This document shows positions 19,378 through 29,263 of a stretch of 64,000 nucleotides of DNA, in pieces (positions within the stretch are counted from its first letter, which is position 1; every line of letters starts with the position of its first letter). The notes under the pieces were generated by a model. It did no database searches, was not told the origin of the DNA, and was given only the letters and a program-made list of their open reading frames with translations. A program made the position numbers and the translations under genes. The DNA is from Bacteroidota bacterium. GTDB taxonomy: Bacteria; Bacteroidota; Bacteroidia; AKYH767-A; 2013-40CM-41-45. The stretch covers positions 372,001-436,000 of the forward strand of contig JADJSV010000003.1 of NCBI GenBank assembly GCA_016711505.1. Reading direction: 5' to 3'.

Positions 19378-21474
19378 ATGCAGAAGGAGCAAACAACTAC
19401 TGAATTCCAGTTTCTTTCCGGTGGTGGTGAAATGGGTAAGCTGACCAGACAAAAAGACTGGAGTAAAACATCTGTCGGGGATCCTTCAGGATGGCCGCAA
19501 AGTCTGCGTACTACTATCAGCATAATATTAAATTCTAAATTTCCGATGTTCCTGTTTTGGGGACAAGAGTTAGTTTGTTTTTATAACGATGCCTATCGCC
19601 CAAGTTTGGGTAATGATGGAAAGCACCCGCATATCCTTGGTGGCCGTGCAGAAGATTACTGGCAGGAGATCATGCATATTATTCGTCCTTTGATCGATAA
19701 GGTTTTAACAACAGGTGATGCTACATGGAGTGAAGATCAGTTGATCCCGATTTATCGCAATGGAAAGATGGAAGATGTCTACTGGACTTTCAGTTATAGT
19801 CCGGTAAAAGATGAGTCGGGTAAGCCAAGAGGTGTATTCGTAACCTGTACTGAAACGACAGGGAAAGTTACAGCATTGAAAACTCTTGAAGAGAGTACGA
19901 ACAGGTTCTTGAATAATATCAAGCAGGCACCGGTTGCAATGTGTGTTTTGCGTGGAAAAGATTTTGTTGTCGAAATTGCAAATAACATGATGCTGGAGCT
20001 TTGGGGAAAAACTTCGGATGATGTAATGAATAAACCTTTATTTGTCGGACTGCCTGAGGTGAAAGGACAAGGTTTCGATGAACTTCTTATTGGTGTTTTT
20101 ACCACTGGTGTAAAGTATGAAGGAACTGAAAGATCAGTTGGTCTACCGCGCAATGGGAAAATTGAGGAAAAGTTTGTAAATTTTATATATGATGCTTATC
20201 GGGAATCTGATGGCACAATATCCGGAATTCTTGTAATTGCGTCCGATGTCACTGAGCAAGTATTGACGAGAAGAAAGATTGAAGAAAGTGAAGCAAGATT
20301 GAATATTGTACTTGATGCAAGTGAATTGGGAACATGGGAACTTAATTTGAGAACAAGAGATGTTCTATATTCAAAGAGATATTTAAAAGTCTTTGGTTAC
20401 GATCAGGATGTAAAACTGACACACGAACAGCTTTTATCACATCTGCATCCTGATGATAGAGAAATCAGAGATGCGGCTTTTGCAGAAGCTTTTAAAACAG
20501 GAAGTTTATTTTATGAATCACGATTGGTTTGGAGTGATGGAACAATTCACTATATGGAAGGTAAAGGAAAAGTGTTTTATGATGCAGAAGGAAAACCGGA
20601 AAAGTTAGTTGGAACAATCAGAGATATTACAGATTTAAAAAACCACCAAAGGGAACTTGAAGAAAGTGAAAAAAAATTCAGAGAGTTATCTAATTCACTT
20701 GAAAATTTAGTCGTAGAAAGAACGACGCAGCTTGAAGAAAAGAATGCAGAACTTGAAAAGATCAACCGGGAACTTCAGTCATTTGCATATATTTCCAGTC
20801 ATGATCTGCAGGAGCCGTTACGTAAAATTCAGACTTTTTCTACCCGCATCATGGAGAAGGAAGAGGCAAATCTTTCTGCAGAAGGGAAAGACAGTTTTCA
20901 AAGGATGCAAAATGCCGCAAGAAGGATGCAGACTTTAATCGAAGATTTACTCTCATACTCACGCACAAATTCCAGCGAAAGAAAATTTGTCTACACAGAT
21001 CTCAATAAAATATTTAATGAAGTTAAAGAAGATCTGAAAGAAGAATTTCATAATAAAAAGGCAGTACTGGAGTCAAACGTTTTACCAACGCTTTCAGTAA
21101 TTCCCTTTCAGTTTAGACAGTTACTTTATAACCTGATCAGTAATTCGCTTAAATTTTCGGATGCAAAACGTCTATCAAAAATTATTGTAATGGGTGAACT
21201 TGGCCTTGCAAATAAATTTAATGAACCTGCATTGATAAGTGGAAAAGAATATTGTCATATCAGTTTGACTGATAATGGAATTGGGTTCGAACAGCAATAC
21301 AGTGAGAAAATATTTGAAGTCTTTCAGCGTTTACATGGCAGATCAGAATATAAGGGAACAGGAATCGGATTGGCGATTGTGAAAAAGATTGTTGACAATC
21401 ACCACGGATTAATAAAAGCCCATGGTAAAGTAGATCAGGGTGCAACTTTCGACTTATATATACCAACTTCATGA
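19378..21474 (+). CDS. Multi-PAS sensor histidine kinase
   Basis: 698 residues, no membrane segment, so probably cytoplasmic. Three PAS-like domains (about 30-160, 170-290 and 300-425; the last with a PAC end GKGKVFYDAEGKPEKLVGTI), a coiled coil (LEEKNAELEKINRELQSF), HisKA with His475 in SSHDLQEPLRK, and HATPase motifs LISNSLKF, DNGIGF and GTGIGLAIV. The kinase core closely resembles the end of the CheB-CheR fusion upstream (same SSHD(M/L)QEPLRKIQT and FQRLHG strings), suggesting duplication. It lacks a receiver of its own and follows the single-domain receiver by 9 bases. Signal unknown. Confidence 0.93.
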   Translation: MQKEQTTTEFQFLSGGGEMGKLTRQKDWSKTSVGDPSGWPQSLRTTISIILNSKFPMFLFWGQELVCFYNDAYRPSLGNDGKHPHILGGRAEDYWQEIMHIIRPLIDKVLTTGDATWSEDQLIPIYRNGKMEDVYWTFSYSPVKDESGKPRGVFVTCTETTGKVTALKTLEESTNRFLNNIKQAPVAMCVLRGKDFVVEIANNMMLELWGKTSDDVMNKPLFVGLPEVKGQGFDELLIGVFTTGVKYEGTERSVGLPRNGKIEEKFVNFIYDAYRESDGTISGILVIASDVTEQVLTRRKIEESEARLNIVLDASELGTWELNLRTRDVLYSKRYLKVFGYDQDVKLTHEQLLSHLHPDDREIRDAAFAEAFKTGSLFYESRLVWSDGTIHYMEGKGKVFYDAEGKPEKLVGTIRDITDLKNHQRELEESEKKFRELSNSLENLVVERTTQLEEKNAELEKINRELQSFAYISSHDLQEPLRKIQTFSTRIMEKEEANLSAEGKDSFQRMQNAARRMQTLIEDLLSYSRTNSSERKFVYTDLNKIFNEVKEDLKEEFHNKKAVLESNVLPTLSVIPFQFRQLLYNLISNSLKFSDAKRLSKIIVMGELGLANKFNEPALISGKEYCHISLTDNGIGFEQQYSEKIFEVFQRLHGRSEYKGTGIGLAIVKKIVDNHHGLIKAHGKVDQGATFDLYIPTS

Positions 21475-22175
21475 GAAAAGCGTATTTCGGTTTATTGTTT
21501 CTGTTGATTTATGATTTTGCCTGTGCTCAATCTATATCCTCTACTGTAGATTCTTTAACGAAGAGTCATTTGAAAATGACAGACAAAAATTACAATCAGT
21601 ATTTCAATCGTTTGATTGCTCAAAGGGAAGAAAAAAAATTATATGCCAGACTGGATAGTATAAATTATGATGTCGTGCTTGTTGAAGAAAAGTATTGTGC
21701 AAAGGATAGTGTTTTTAATATTACAGAAAGATATTTTTCCTATTCCGATACAGGGTTCATAGAGGAAAAGTCTAAAGCTGATAGTGCATTTCTTCCGTTT
21801 CAACTTTATGTAATGGGGGACTCAGTAGATGTATTGTCTCACTATTATAGCAGTTCAACCGCTGGAATGTATCACTACGATTTACTTGATTATTATTATT
21901 CTCTCAATGCGATATTGTTAAATTATTCGGCAATAAAACCGGTACAGGAAATTGTGTATGATCAGGATCAGCCATGGCTTGGCTTTGAAAATCAATCTCA
22001 GTTTAATGCTGCAAAGAAGGATATTGAAAAGAGGGAGGAGCAGAAATTGAAAGAAACTTACCAGATAGTAACTTTTATAGACAAAAGATCAAACAAGAAA
22101 TTAGTATCGTTGCAATTGCCTGCTAAAAATCCGAAACTGGATTTACGCTATGTGTATGTTTCGCATGATTGGTAA
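21471..22175 (+). CDS. Secreted protein of unknown function
   Basis: 234 residues; its ATG overlaps the kinase stop (ATGA), so it is probably translated with it. A signal peptide is likely (KAYFGLLFLLIYDFACAQ). The mature part is rich in Tyr, Asp and Lys, with no repeat, lipobox or domain I can name. No T9SS tail. Its tight coupling to a kinase gene is the only functional clue: it could be a periplasmic partner, but that is inference. Coding status is supported by the overlap, signal peptide and good codon continuity. Confidence 0.6.
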   Translation: MRKAYFGLLFLLIYDFACAQSISSTVDSLTKSHLKMTDKNYNQYFNRLIAQREEKKLYARLDSINYDVVLVEEKYCAKDSVFNITERYFSYSDTGFIEEKSKADSAFLPFQLYVMGDSVDVLSHYYSSSTAGMYHYDLLDYYYSLNAILLNYSAIKPVQEIVYDQDQPWLGFENQSQFNAAKKDIEKREEQKLKETYQIVTFIDKRSNKKLVSLQLPAKNPKLDLRYVYVSHDW

Positions 22176-22250
22176 AACGGATAATTTTGTTTGTCGTAAT
22201 TAACCCCTCAAATTGTCGTTACTGTCCATTCGATTTTAATTGCCAATGAT

Positions 22251-22258
22251 TAATTTTG
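22251..22258 (+). promoter_or_regulatory. Candidate -7 element for the VOC gene
   Basis: TAATTTTG matches TAnnTTTG and lies 27 bases before the ATG at 22286. No clear TTG -33 element at standard spacing, so the call is tentative. Confidence 0.4.
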
Positions 22259-22285
22259 TTCTTGTATAAATAATATGAAAGGCAA

Positions 22286-22699
22286 ATGGCAAAACTTAAT
22301 CCTTATCTGAATTTTGAGAATACCCGGGAAGCAATGAACTTTTATAAAGAATGTCTGGGTGGAGAACTTATTTTACAAACCGTAAGTGAGATGCCCGAAA
22401 TGGCTGCTCAAATGCCAACGGAAATGAAAGACAAAATTTTGCATTCAATGCTTACAAGCGGAGATATTGTCTTAATGGCCTCTGACCTGAATATGGAAAA
22501 AAGATCTGAAGGCAATACTATTCATCTATGTTTGAATTGCACAAGCGATGAAGAGATTAATTCACTTTTTGCAAAACTAAGCCCCGGCGGTAAAATCACA
22601 GAACCTCTGAATGATATGCCATGGGGCGGAAAATATGGTTCTCTAATTGATAAATTCAATATCCACTGGGTCTTTAATTTTCAAAAAAAAACTTTTTAA
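22286..22699 (+). CDS. VOC family protein, PhnB-like
   Basis: 137 residues forming one vicinal-oxygen-chelate domain of the PhnB/3-demethylubiquinone methyltransferase-like group. Seen: NPYLNFENTREAMNFYKECL at the start, GDIVLMASDL in the middle and WGGKYGSLIDKFNIHWVFNF at the end, the usual closing motif. Members of this group are often annotated as glyoxalase-like; no reaction can be assigned. It seems to be transcribed alone, with a candidate -7 element upstream and a low-complexity repeat downstream. Confidence 0.9.
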   Translation: MAKLNPYLNFENTREAMNFYKECLGGELILQTVSEMPEMAAQMPTEMKDKILHSMLTSGDIVLMASDLNMEKRSEGNTIHLCLNCTSDEEINSLFAKLSPGGKITEPLNDMPWGGKYGSLIDKFNIHWVFNFQKKTF

Positions 22700-22784
22700 C
22701 GAATAACGAATAACGAATAACTAATAACTATGAACTAATACCAAGCAATTTGTAGATACCCGATTTTTTTCTTTTTTCTTTTTT

Positions 22785-22910
22785 CTTCATTCCACTTCAT
22801 TCCACTTCATTCCACTTCATTTCACTTCATTCCACTTCATTCCACTTCATTCCACTTCATTCCACTTCATTTCACTTCATTTCACTTCATTTCATTTCAT
22901 TCTACTTCTT
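22785..22910. repeat. 10-base tandem repeat (about 12 units)
   Basis: Decamer T(C/T)CACTTCAT repeated in exact register from 22791, with decay at both ends (a CTTTTTT tract before it, TTCATTTCAT and TCTACTTCTT after it). Alternating C/T at position 2 gives a mixed pattern. It fills the centre of a 372-base gap between the VOC gene and the SBBP protein; the rest of that gap is AT-rich with no ORF I can support. Confidence 0.9.
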
Positions 22911-23071
22911 TTCACTCTTCATAACCCAATTATTCCCGTTCAGCAACTTTAAGCGTATTCATTAATTTAAAAGGTGAATATTGCCTTCATAATCAATCAC
23001 CTACATCGTTAACCTACATGGGATAAGCTCATAGGTATGGAATATTAAGCTTCTTACATTTAACCTGCGTT

Positions 23072-26022
23072 ATGAAAAAAACTACACCAATTATTATTTT
23101 ATTTGTGATGCTCATGGAAACACTTCATGTAGCAGCCGGATCTCCGATCGTCAACAATTTGGGAAGTAATTCTCAGGTTAGTTTTATCAAAAATCAAGGA
23201 CAGTGGATTCCTGAAATTATTTATAAAGGATCTTATACAGCTACCAGTGTTTCATTGCTGAACGATGGAATCAGTTTTTGTAATGCCGGCGAAGAAATAG
23301 AGAATCCTGATGGTTCAGAAGTTCATACTTATTATGTTTGGAATCTGAAATTCTTAAATGCTGCAGCGACAATTAATGTATCGGGGGAAAGACTGGTTGA
23401 AAGTAAGTTGTCGTATCTTTTTGGAAATGATCCTTCCGATTGGGTGATTCATCCTGAGGAATATTCCGAAATAAATTATAAAAATATTTACAATCAGATT
23501 GACCTGAAATTTTATGGACATCAATATGATCTGAAGTATGACTATATTCTGCATCCCGGTAGTTCGATCGCTTCTATTCAATCAGCTTATGAAGGGGTAG
23601 AAGCTTTGACTATTAATAGTGCCGGTGAGCTGGAAGTAAGAACTCAATGGCATACGCAGGTCCAGAGGAGACCTGTTGCATGGCAAATTAAAAATGGCAA
23701 CAAACAATTTATAGATATCAGGTATGTTTTACTGAATGATTCAACTTTTGGTTTTACTGCTGCAAATGGCTATGACATTCACTATGACCTTATAATTGAT
23801 CCGTTGTTTCAAATGGTGTGGGCATCTTATACAAATATTCCCGGCAGTGGAAATAATATCAATTACTGTTTTGCGAATGAAATGGATAATGCAGGAAATG
23901 TTTTTCTCACGGGGATGGTCGATGGTACTTTTCCGATTACTCCCGGCGCCTACTCAGGACCGGGAAATGTTTATCCGGAAATATTCGTTGCTAAATATTC
24001 CAGTGATGGTACTACCTTGATATATGGAACATATTTACCGGGAAGTTCCTCTGAGTTCGGAACCGATATCGAAGTGGATGATCTTGGACGCGCATTTGTT
24101 ACCGGAATAGTGGATCTGAATATAACAGGCATAACAAATTTTCCTTCAACTGCTAATGCATATCAACCTGTTCACAGTAACGGATCAGATGCTTTCTTAA
24201 CCGTGTTGAATCCCAACGGTACAGGTTTAGTATATTCATCTTTTTTAGGTGGAACAGGTGGTGAATGCGGTTATGGAATTGCATTAGGTGCAAGCGGGAT
24301 TGCTTATATTACAGGATATACAACAACAGGCAATTTTCCTGTTAAAAATTCACAGGCTTTTCCAACCGGTGATAATGATGTTTTCGTTTCTAAATTTGAT
24401 ATCAATCAAACCGGAAATAATAGTTTGGTTTATTCCACACGAATAGGAGGAGGACAGTTTTCTTTATGTCATGGAAAAGCATTGCGGTTAATTCAAATGG
24501 AAATGTTTTTATTACCGGGACTGTATTTAATAATTCTAGTCCAATGTTATATCCGACTTCTCCGGGAGCTTATAATAACGTCTTCAATGGAGGCATCGAT
24601 GGAACAATGGTTTTTGTTACAAAATTGTCGACAACAATGCCTGTATCGATAAGTTATTCTACTTTCATTGGACCAGGAGAAGGTAATGCAATTGCTGTAG
24701 ATCAATCTACGGATGAAGTTTTTATTGCAGGAACTACTTACACTCCGACTTTTCCAATTACATCGGGAGCATTGCAACCGGTACATGCTTTGATGACCGA
24801 TGCATTTGTCACAAAATTAAATAGCGCCGGATCAGGATTGGTCTATTCAACTTTTCTTGGCGGTGACTGGGGTGATCTTGGAACAGGTTTAGCAATCAAT
24901 AGTGTCGGTGAAGCTTATATTTCCGGAATATCACAAGATCTCTTTCCAACCTCTCCCGGTGGCCTGCAGCCAAATAATGCAGGTACATATGATTTTTTTG
25001 TTGTTAACTTAAATGCAAGCGGAACAGGTTATGGGTGTGGTGGATCAACTTATGTTGGTGGAAGTGATGCCGATTATTCCGGTAGCTTCTATGATTTTCC
25101 TTCACCGAAAGTATCTATACTTGACAATGGTGGTGTGAATGATACAATCTTAATTAGTTCAACAACTCACTCGCAAGATTTTCCTGTTACTCCCGGCTCT
25201 TATGGTCCGGTGAAGATTAATGGAATTGCAGATCAACCGGTGTTCTTTAAAATGACCTGCTTTTCACCGGGAGCATTGCCGGATGGTCAGATCACCAGCA
25301 ACAGTGTGTCTATTTGCAATGATGGTACAATAGATTTTCTCGATCAGTCATTAAATAATCCCACTTCCTGGAATTGGTATTTTCCTGGTGCATTACCTGC
25401 TTCTTCTTCCTTGCAGAATCCTTCTGCAATATCATACACTTCTCAAGGTACCTATGATGTAATTCTTGTAGCATGTAATTCTTTTGGTTGTGATTCAACT
25501 GTCTTTCCAAATTATATAACAGTTTATCCCGGTCCTGGTATCCCTTTCTTAACCACTTCAGGAGACACGATCATTTCCACTCCGGCATATTCCTATCAGT
25601 GGTATAATGGAGGCGTTGCAATTCCCGGCGAGACAAATCAATATTTTTTACCAACTCAGGATGGTGATTATTATGTAATGGTAATTGATTCTCTGGGATG
25701 TACTGCAGTAACAAAGTCAGTAACCATCACCGAGGTTGCTTCAGTAATTACAAACGACCTACAAATAAAAGTTTATCCGAATCCTGTATCAGGAATTGCT
25801 ACGATCTATTTCAATTCTGTTGATGCAAGGGATGTTCAGATAAGTTTAATTGATGTGTCCGGTAGATTGGTTTATAAAATGTATAAAGGCAAAATAGACA
25901 TAGGGGAAAATAGTATCAGTTTTGATCTCTCAGGTGTAGGAAAAGGTTTTTACTTTGTTGAAATGGTTAAGGGTGCTGGCAGGGGTGAGGTGGTATCTCG
26001 GGTCAGGCTTGTGCACTTCTAG
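23072..26022 (+). CDS. T9SS-exported SBBP-repeat/PKD protein, one-base frameshift
   Basis: Read as one gene of about 983 residues. The first frame (23072) has a signal peptide, a DUF7948-like N-terminal domain (VSFIKNQGQWIPEIIYKGS) and SBBP propeller repeats (YSSFLGGTGGECGYGIALG). It derails near 24463 and the second frame carries on with SWKSIAVNSNGNVFITG, more SBBP repeats (YSTFLGGDWGDLGTGLAI), a PKD domain (SLNNPTSWNWYFPGA) and a T9SS sorting domain (VYPNPVSGIATIYF, GKGFYFVEMV). Adding one T in the TTT at 24463-24465 joins them as GGGQFSFMSWKSIAVN. SBBP proteins are large surface beta-propellers; function here unknown. The gene is flanked by two tandem-repeat blocks. Confidence 0.85.
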
Positions 26023-26031
26023 GAACCGATA

Positions 26032-26283
26032 GGGCGTCCCTGACGGGACTTGGGATACAACGTTGTGGTTCTGTGGTACCGATAGGGCGTCCCTGACGGG
26101 ACTTGGGGTGCGATGTTGTGGTTCTGTGTTACCTAGAGGGCGTCCCTGACGGGACTTGGGGTACGATGTTGTGGTTCTGTGTTACCTAGAGGGCGTCCCT
26201 GACGGGACTTGGGGTACGATGTTGTGGTTCTGTGTAGAGGGCGTCCCTGACGGGACTTGGGGGCGTCCCTGACGGGACTTGGG
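26032..26283. repeat. 53-base tandem repeat with hairpin core, six cores
   Basis: Core GGGCGTCCCTGACGGGACTT starts at 26032, 26085, 26138, 26191, 26239 and 26261. The first four are exactly 53 bases apart and share the linker GATGTTGTGGTTCTGTG; the last two are shortened. The core contains the small palindrome GTCCC-TGAC-GGGAC. It begins 10 bases after the stop of the SBBP gene. Confidence 0.92.
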
Positions 26284-26362
26284 GTAGGTGATGCTGTTGG
26301 GCTTAACGAAAAGAATGTAAATGACTATGAAGGGGTGTAAGCGGATAACATTTGCAGATACC

Positions 26363-26406
26363 TTTTTCACTTTTCACTTTTCACTTTTCACTTTTCACTT
26401 TTCACC
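26363..26406. repeat. 7-base tandem repeat
   Basis: CTTTTCA repeated about six times, just before the 3' end of the phosphatase gene. Low-complexity spacer; no function visible. Confidence 0.85.
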
Positions 26407-26420
26407 ATTCACTATTCAAC

Positions 26421-27176
26421 TTATATCCCTGCATTCTTTACACCGATAGCTGCAAGTTTATGTAAGTGTTTTTCAGAAACAACTTTTCTTAATCCGTCGA
26501 GGTGGCGCTGTCCGTGGAGATCACTGCCTATGAAATCGATCATATTCAGATCGATCATTTTTTCTCCAATGGCTTTTGCTCCGCCACCGTAGTAACCGGT
26601 GAGAGAATTAGTGTTCAATTGTAACAATGCACCGGTTTCTTTGATACGCTGAAATTCTTCAAACTTATTATACCAGAAAGGATAGCGCTCAGGATGTGCA
26701 AGCACAGGAATGTAACCAGCTACATTGATCTCAAAAATGATACTGTGTAAATTGTCAGGTGGATTGATGTATGAGATTTCAAATAAAAGATATTTGTCTT
26801 TGATAGCAATGATATCTTTCTGTTTTAGCTTAGGTAAAAATCCTTCATCAAGATAATATTCTGCAGCAGCGTCGATCTCTATATTGATATTTTGTTTCTG
26901 TAATTCTTTTCTGACATCATCAAGTCCACGTCGGATGATGTCCGGTGTGTTCTTGTAATAGTCGCTCATGATATGCGGAGTAGTTACGATCCTTTTGATA
27001 CCAAGATCGACCATGCCCTGAATCATTTCTATAGATTCTGAAAGTGATTGTACTCCATCGTCTATACCGGGAATAAGATGACTGTGAATGTCTGTGTGAA
27101 AAACAGAAAGATCGGTTAGCTTCGGATAATCTTCTTCTTTTTTCTTTGTACCGAAGAGAGATTTAAAAATTGACAT
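26421..27176 (-). CDS. CpsB/YwqE-type tyrosine-protein phosphatase (PHP family)
   Basis: 251 residues from the ATG at 27176, chosen because the longer frame would run back over the end of the upstream epimerase gene. Metal-binding PHP motifs are all present: HTDIHSHLIPGIDDG, TPHI, LAHPER and GSDLHG. CpsB-type enzymes are Mn2+-dependent phosphatases that remove phosphate from the tyrosine kinase controlling capsule chain length and export (Wzc/CapB type). The matching kinase is not in the window. It is the last gene of the ten-gene polysaccharide run on the minus strand, one base after the epimerase stop, which supports a role in regulating that polymer. Confidence 0.92.
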   Translation of the reverse strand: MSIFKSLFGTKKKEEDYPKLTDLSVFHTDIHSHLIPGIDDGVQSLSESIEMIQGMVDLGIKRIVTTPHIMSDYYKNTPDIIRRGLDDVRKELQKQNINIEIDAAAEYYLDEGFLPKLKQKDIIAIKDKYLLFEISYINPPDNLHSIIFEINVAGYIPVLAHPERYPFWYNKFEEFQRIKETGALLQLNTNSLTGYYGGGAKAIGEKMIDLNMIDFIGSDLHGQRHLDGLRKVVSEKHLHKLAAIGVKNAGI

Positions 27177-27177
27177 G

Positions 27178-28173
27178 CTATTTTGTATTAACTCCGGATG
27201 TACGGAACCATGCAAAGGTACGTTTTAATCCTTCTTCTGCGCGGATAGTGGGCTCATATCCGAGAAATTCCTTTGCTTTACTGATGTTTGCAAGTGAATC
27301 CCGAATATCACCGGGACGGGTTTCTCTATGCGTTGGTTTTAAGCTTGAATCAGTTAATTTGGCTATTAACCTGAATAGTTCATTCACTGAAATCCGTTCG
27401 CCTACTGCGACATTGTACACCTGATTCAGAGCGCCTTCATTTTTTGTCAGCATAGCCCGCATATTCGCCTGAACTGCATTTTCAACGTAGGTGAAATCGC
27501 GCGTTTGTTCTCCATCACCATCGATCAATGGCGATTTGTGATCAAGTACTGCCTGCATGAACAATGGAATCACTGCTGCATATGCACCTTCAGGACTTTG
27601 GTTTGGACCAAAGACATTAAAATATCTTAATCCGATGATGCGCATTTTATAAGTCGATGCAAACACATTTGCATAAAGCTCATTCGTTTTTTTGCTTACT
27701 GCATAAGGAGAAAGTGGATTTCCGGTTTCAGCTTCGATTTTCGGAAGTACAGGATGGTCGCCGTATACTGAAGACGAACTGGCATAAACAAATTGCATAA
27801 CCCCTGCATCGCGCGCAGCAACGAGCATATTCAGAAAACCTGTTGCATTGATAGAGTGAGTGGCAATCGGATCTTTCACTGAGCGCGGTACAGATCCTAA
27901 AGCTGCCTGATGGGAAACGAAATGGATGCCTTCACATGCCTGATGGCACGTAGTTAGATCACGAATGTCGCCTTCGATAAATTCAAAATTCGGTAAGCCA
28001 ATAAATTTTTCAATATTGATACGCGAACTCGTAAGCAAATTGTCGAGTACACGAACTTTTCCTGCATTATTTTCAATCAGATATTCTACAAGATTAGATC
28101 CGATAAATCCGGATCCGCCTGTGATGAGAAAAGAAAATTTGCTAAGATCTTCTGAATGAAATTTATTTGCCAT
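27178..28173 (-). CDS. UDP-N-acetylglucosamine 4-epimerase-like enzyme (WbpP/TviC type)
   Basis: 331 residues from ATG 28173; the longer start (28218) would overlap the upstream gene. Extended short-chain dehydrogenase: NAD site GGSGFIGSN, catalytic SSSVYG and YAVSKK (Tyr-x-x-x-Lys), and LRYFNVFGPNQSPEGAYAAV, the string typical of WbpP/TviC epimerases acting on UDP-GlcNAc or its uronic acid. This would give UDP-GalNAc (or GalNAcA together with the dehydrogenase at 30267). Other extended-SDR sugar epimerases cannot be excluded. Lies 19 bases after rmlB. Confidence 0.85.
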   Translation of the reverse strand: MANKFHSEDLSKFSFLITGGSGFIGSNLVEYLIENNAGKVRVLDNLLTSSRINIEKFIGLPNFEFIEGDIRDLTTCHQACEGIHFVSHQAALGSVPRSVKDPIATHSINATGFLNMLVAARDAGVMQFVYASSSSVYGDHPVLPKIEAETGNPLSPYAVSKKTNELYANVFASTYKMRIIGLRYFNVFGPNQSPEGAYAAVIPLFMQAVLDHKSPLIDGDGEQTRDFTYVENAVQANMRAMLTKNEGALNQVYNVAVGERISVNELFRLIAKLTDSSLKPTHRETRPGDIRDSLANISKAKEFLGYEPTIRAEEGLKRTFAWFRTSGVNTK

Positions 28174-28192
28174 TTTTCGTTTTGTAATACTG

Positions 28193-29263
28193 TTATCGGG
28201 CAACATATTGTTGCTCATAAAAATTTAAGTAATCTCCTGAAGTTACATTTTTCAGCCATTCTTCATTCGTAAGATACCATTCAACCGTTTTCTCGAGTCC
28301 TTCTTCAAACTTTAATGATGGACTCCATCCTAATTCCTTTTGTAATTTCGAAGAATCAATTGCATATCTCATATCATGTCCGGCACGATCCTTAACGAAG
28401 GTAATCAGAGAAGCGCTGGTACCCGGACTTCTGTTCAATTTCTTGTCCATGATCGTACACAATAACTTGATCAGGTCAATATTTTTCCATTCGTTATTGC
28501 CGCCAACATTATATGTTTCTCCGGTTTTTGATTTGTGAAAAATTGTGTCAATTGCAGAAGCATGATCTTCTACAAAAAGCCAGTCGCGGATATTTTCACC
28601 TTTTCCATATATAGGAATCGGCTTCATGTTCTTAATATTATTTATTGAAAGTGGAATTAATTTTTCCGGAAAGTGAAATGACCCGTAATTGTTGGAGCAG
28701 TTCGAAATAACAACAGGCAATTTGTAAGTGTCATAATAGGCTCTCACAAAGTGATCTGAACTTGCTTTGGAAGCGGAGTAGGGGCTATGCGGGTCGTATG
28801 ATGTTTTTTCAGTGAACAAACCTGTTTCTCCTAATGTTCCGTAAACTTCATCAGTAGAAACATGATAGAACAGATTTTTTCCGGAACTGAAATCACTCCA
28901 CGATTTTCTTGCTGCATTCAGTAAATTAACTGTGCCGACTACATTAGTCATTACAAATTCGATCGGATTGGAGATACTTCTGTCGACGTGCGATTCAGCG
29001 GCAAGGTGAATTACAGCATCGATCTTTTCTTCAGTGAAAAGTTTATTGATCAATTCAGCATCAACAATATCACCTTTTATGAAAGTATAATTTGGCTTCG
29101 AGCTAACATCAACAAGATTGGCAAGATTCCCGGCGTACGTCAGTTTGTCAAGGTTTACAATTCTGTAATCAGGATATTTATTGACAAATAACCGAACAAC
29201 ATGCGAACCGATAAATCCGGCTCCGCCTGTAATCAAAATAGTTTTTTTATAAATTTTATTCAT
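28193..29263 (-). CDS. rfbB: dTDP-glucose 4,6-dehydratase
   Basis: 356 residues. Extended SDR with NAD site GGAGFIGSH, LDKLTYAGN (typical of RmlB), catalytic TDEVYG (Thr-Asp-Glu) and YSASKASSDH. Makes dTDP-4-keto-6-deoxyglucose, the precursor of dTDP-rhamnose and related sugars. rmlA, rmlC and rmlD are not in the window, so the downstream product is not fixed by context. Its start overlaps the end of galE by 8 bases, so they are probably translated together. Confidence 0.93.
   Translation of the reverse strand: MNKIYKKTILITGGAGFIGSHVVRLFVNKYPDYRIVNLDKLTYAGNLANLVDVSSKPNYTFIKGDIVDAELINKLFTEEKIDAVIHLAAESHVDRSISNPIEFVMTNVVGTVNLLNAARKSWSDFSSGKNLFYHVSTDEVYGTLGETGLFTEKTSYDPHSPYSASKASSDHFVRAYYDTYKLPVVISNCSNNYGSFHFPEKLIPLSINNIKNMKPIPIYGKGENIRDWLFVEDHASAIDTIFHKSKTGETYNVGGNNEWKNIDLIKLLCTIMDKKLNRSPGTSASLITFVKDRAGHDMRYAIDSSKLQKELGWSPSLKFEEGLEKTVEWYLTNEEWLKNVTSGDYLNFYEQQYVAR

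Noticed and set aside
27178..28218. Longer starts for the epimerase (28218) and phosphatase (27215)
   Set aside because: They overlap the preceding genes and add residues unlike their families; internal ATGs at 28173 and 27176 fit better.
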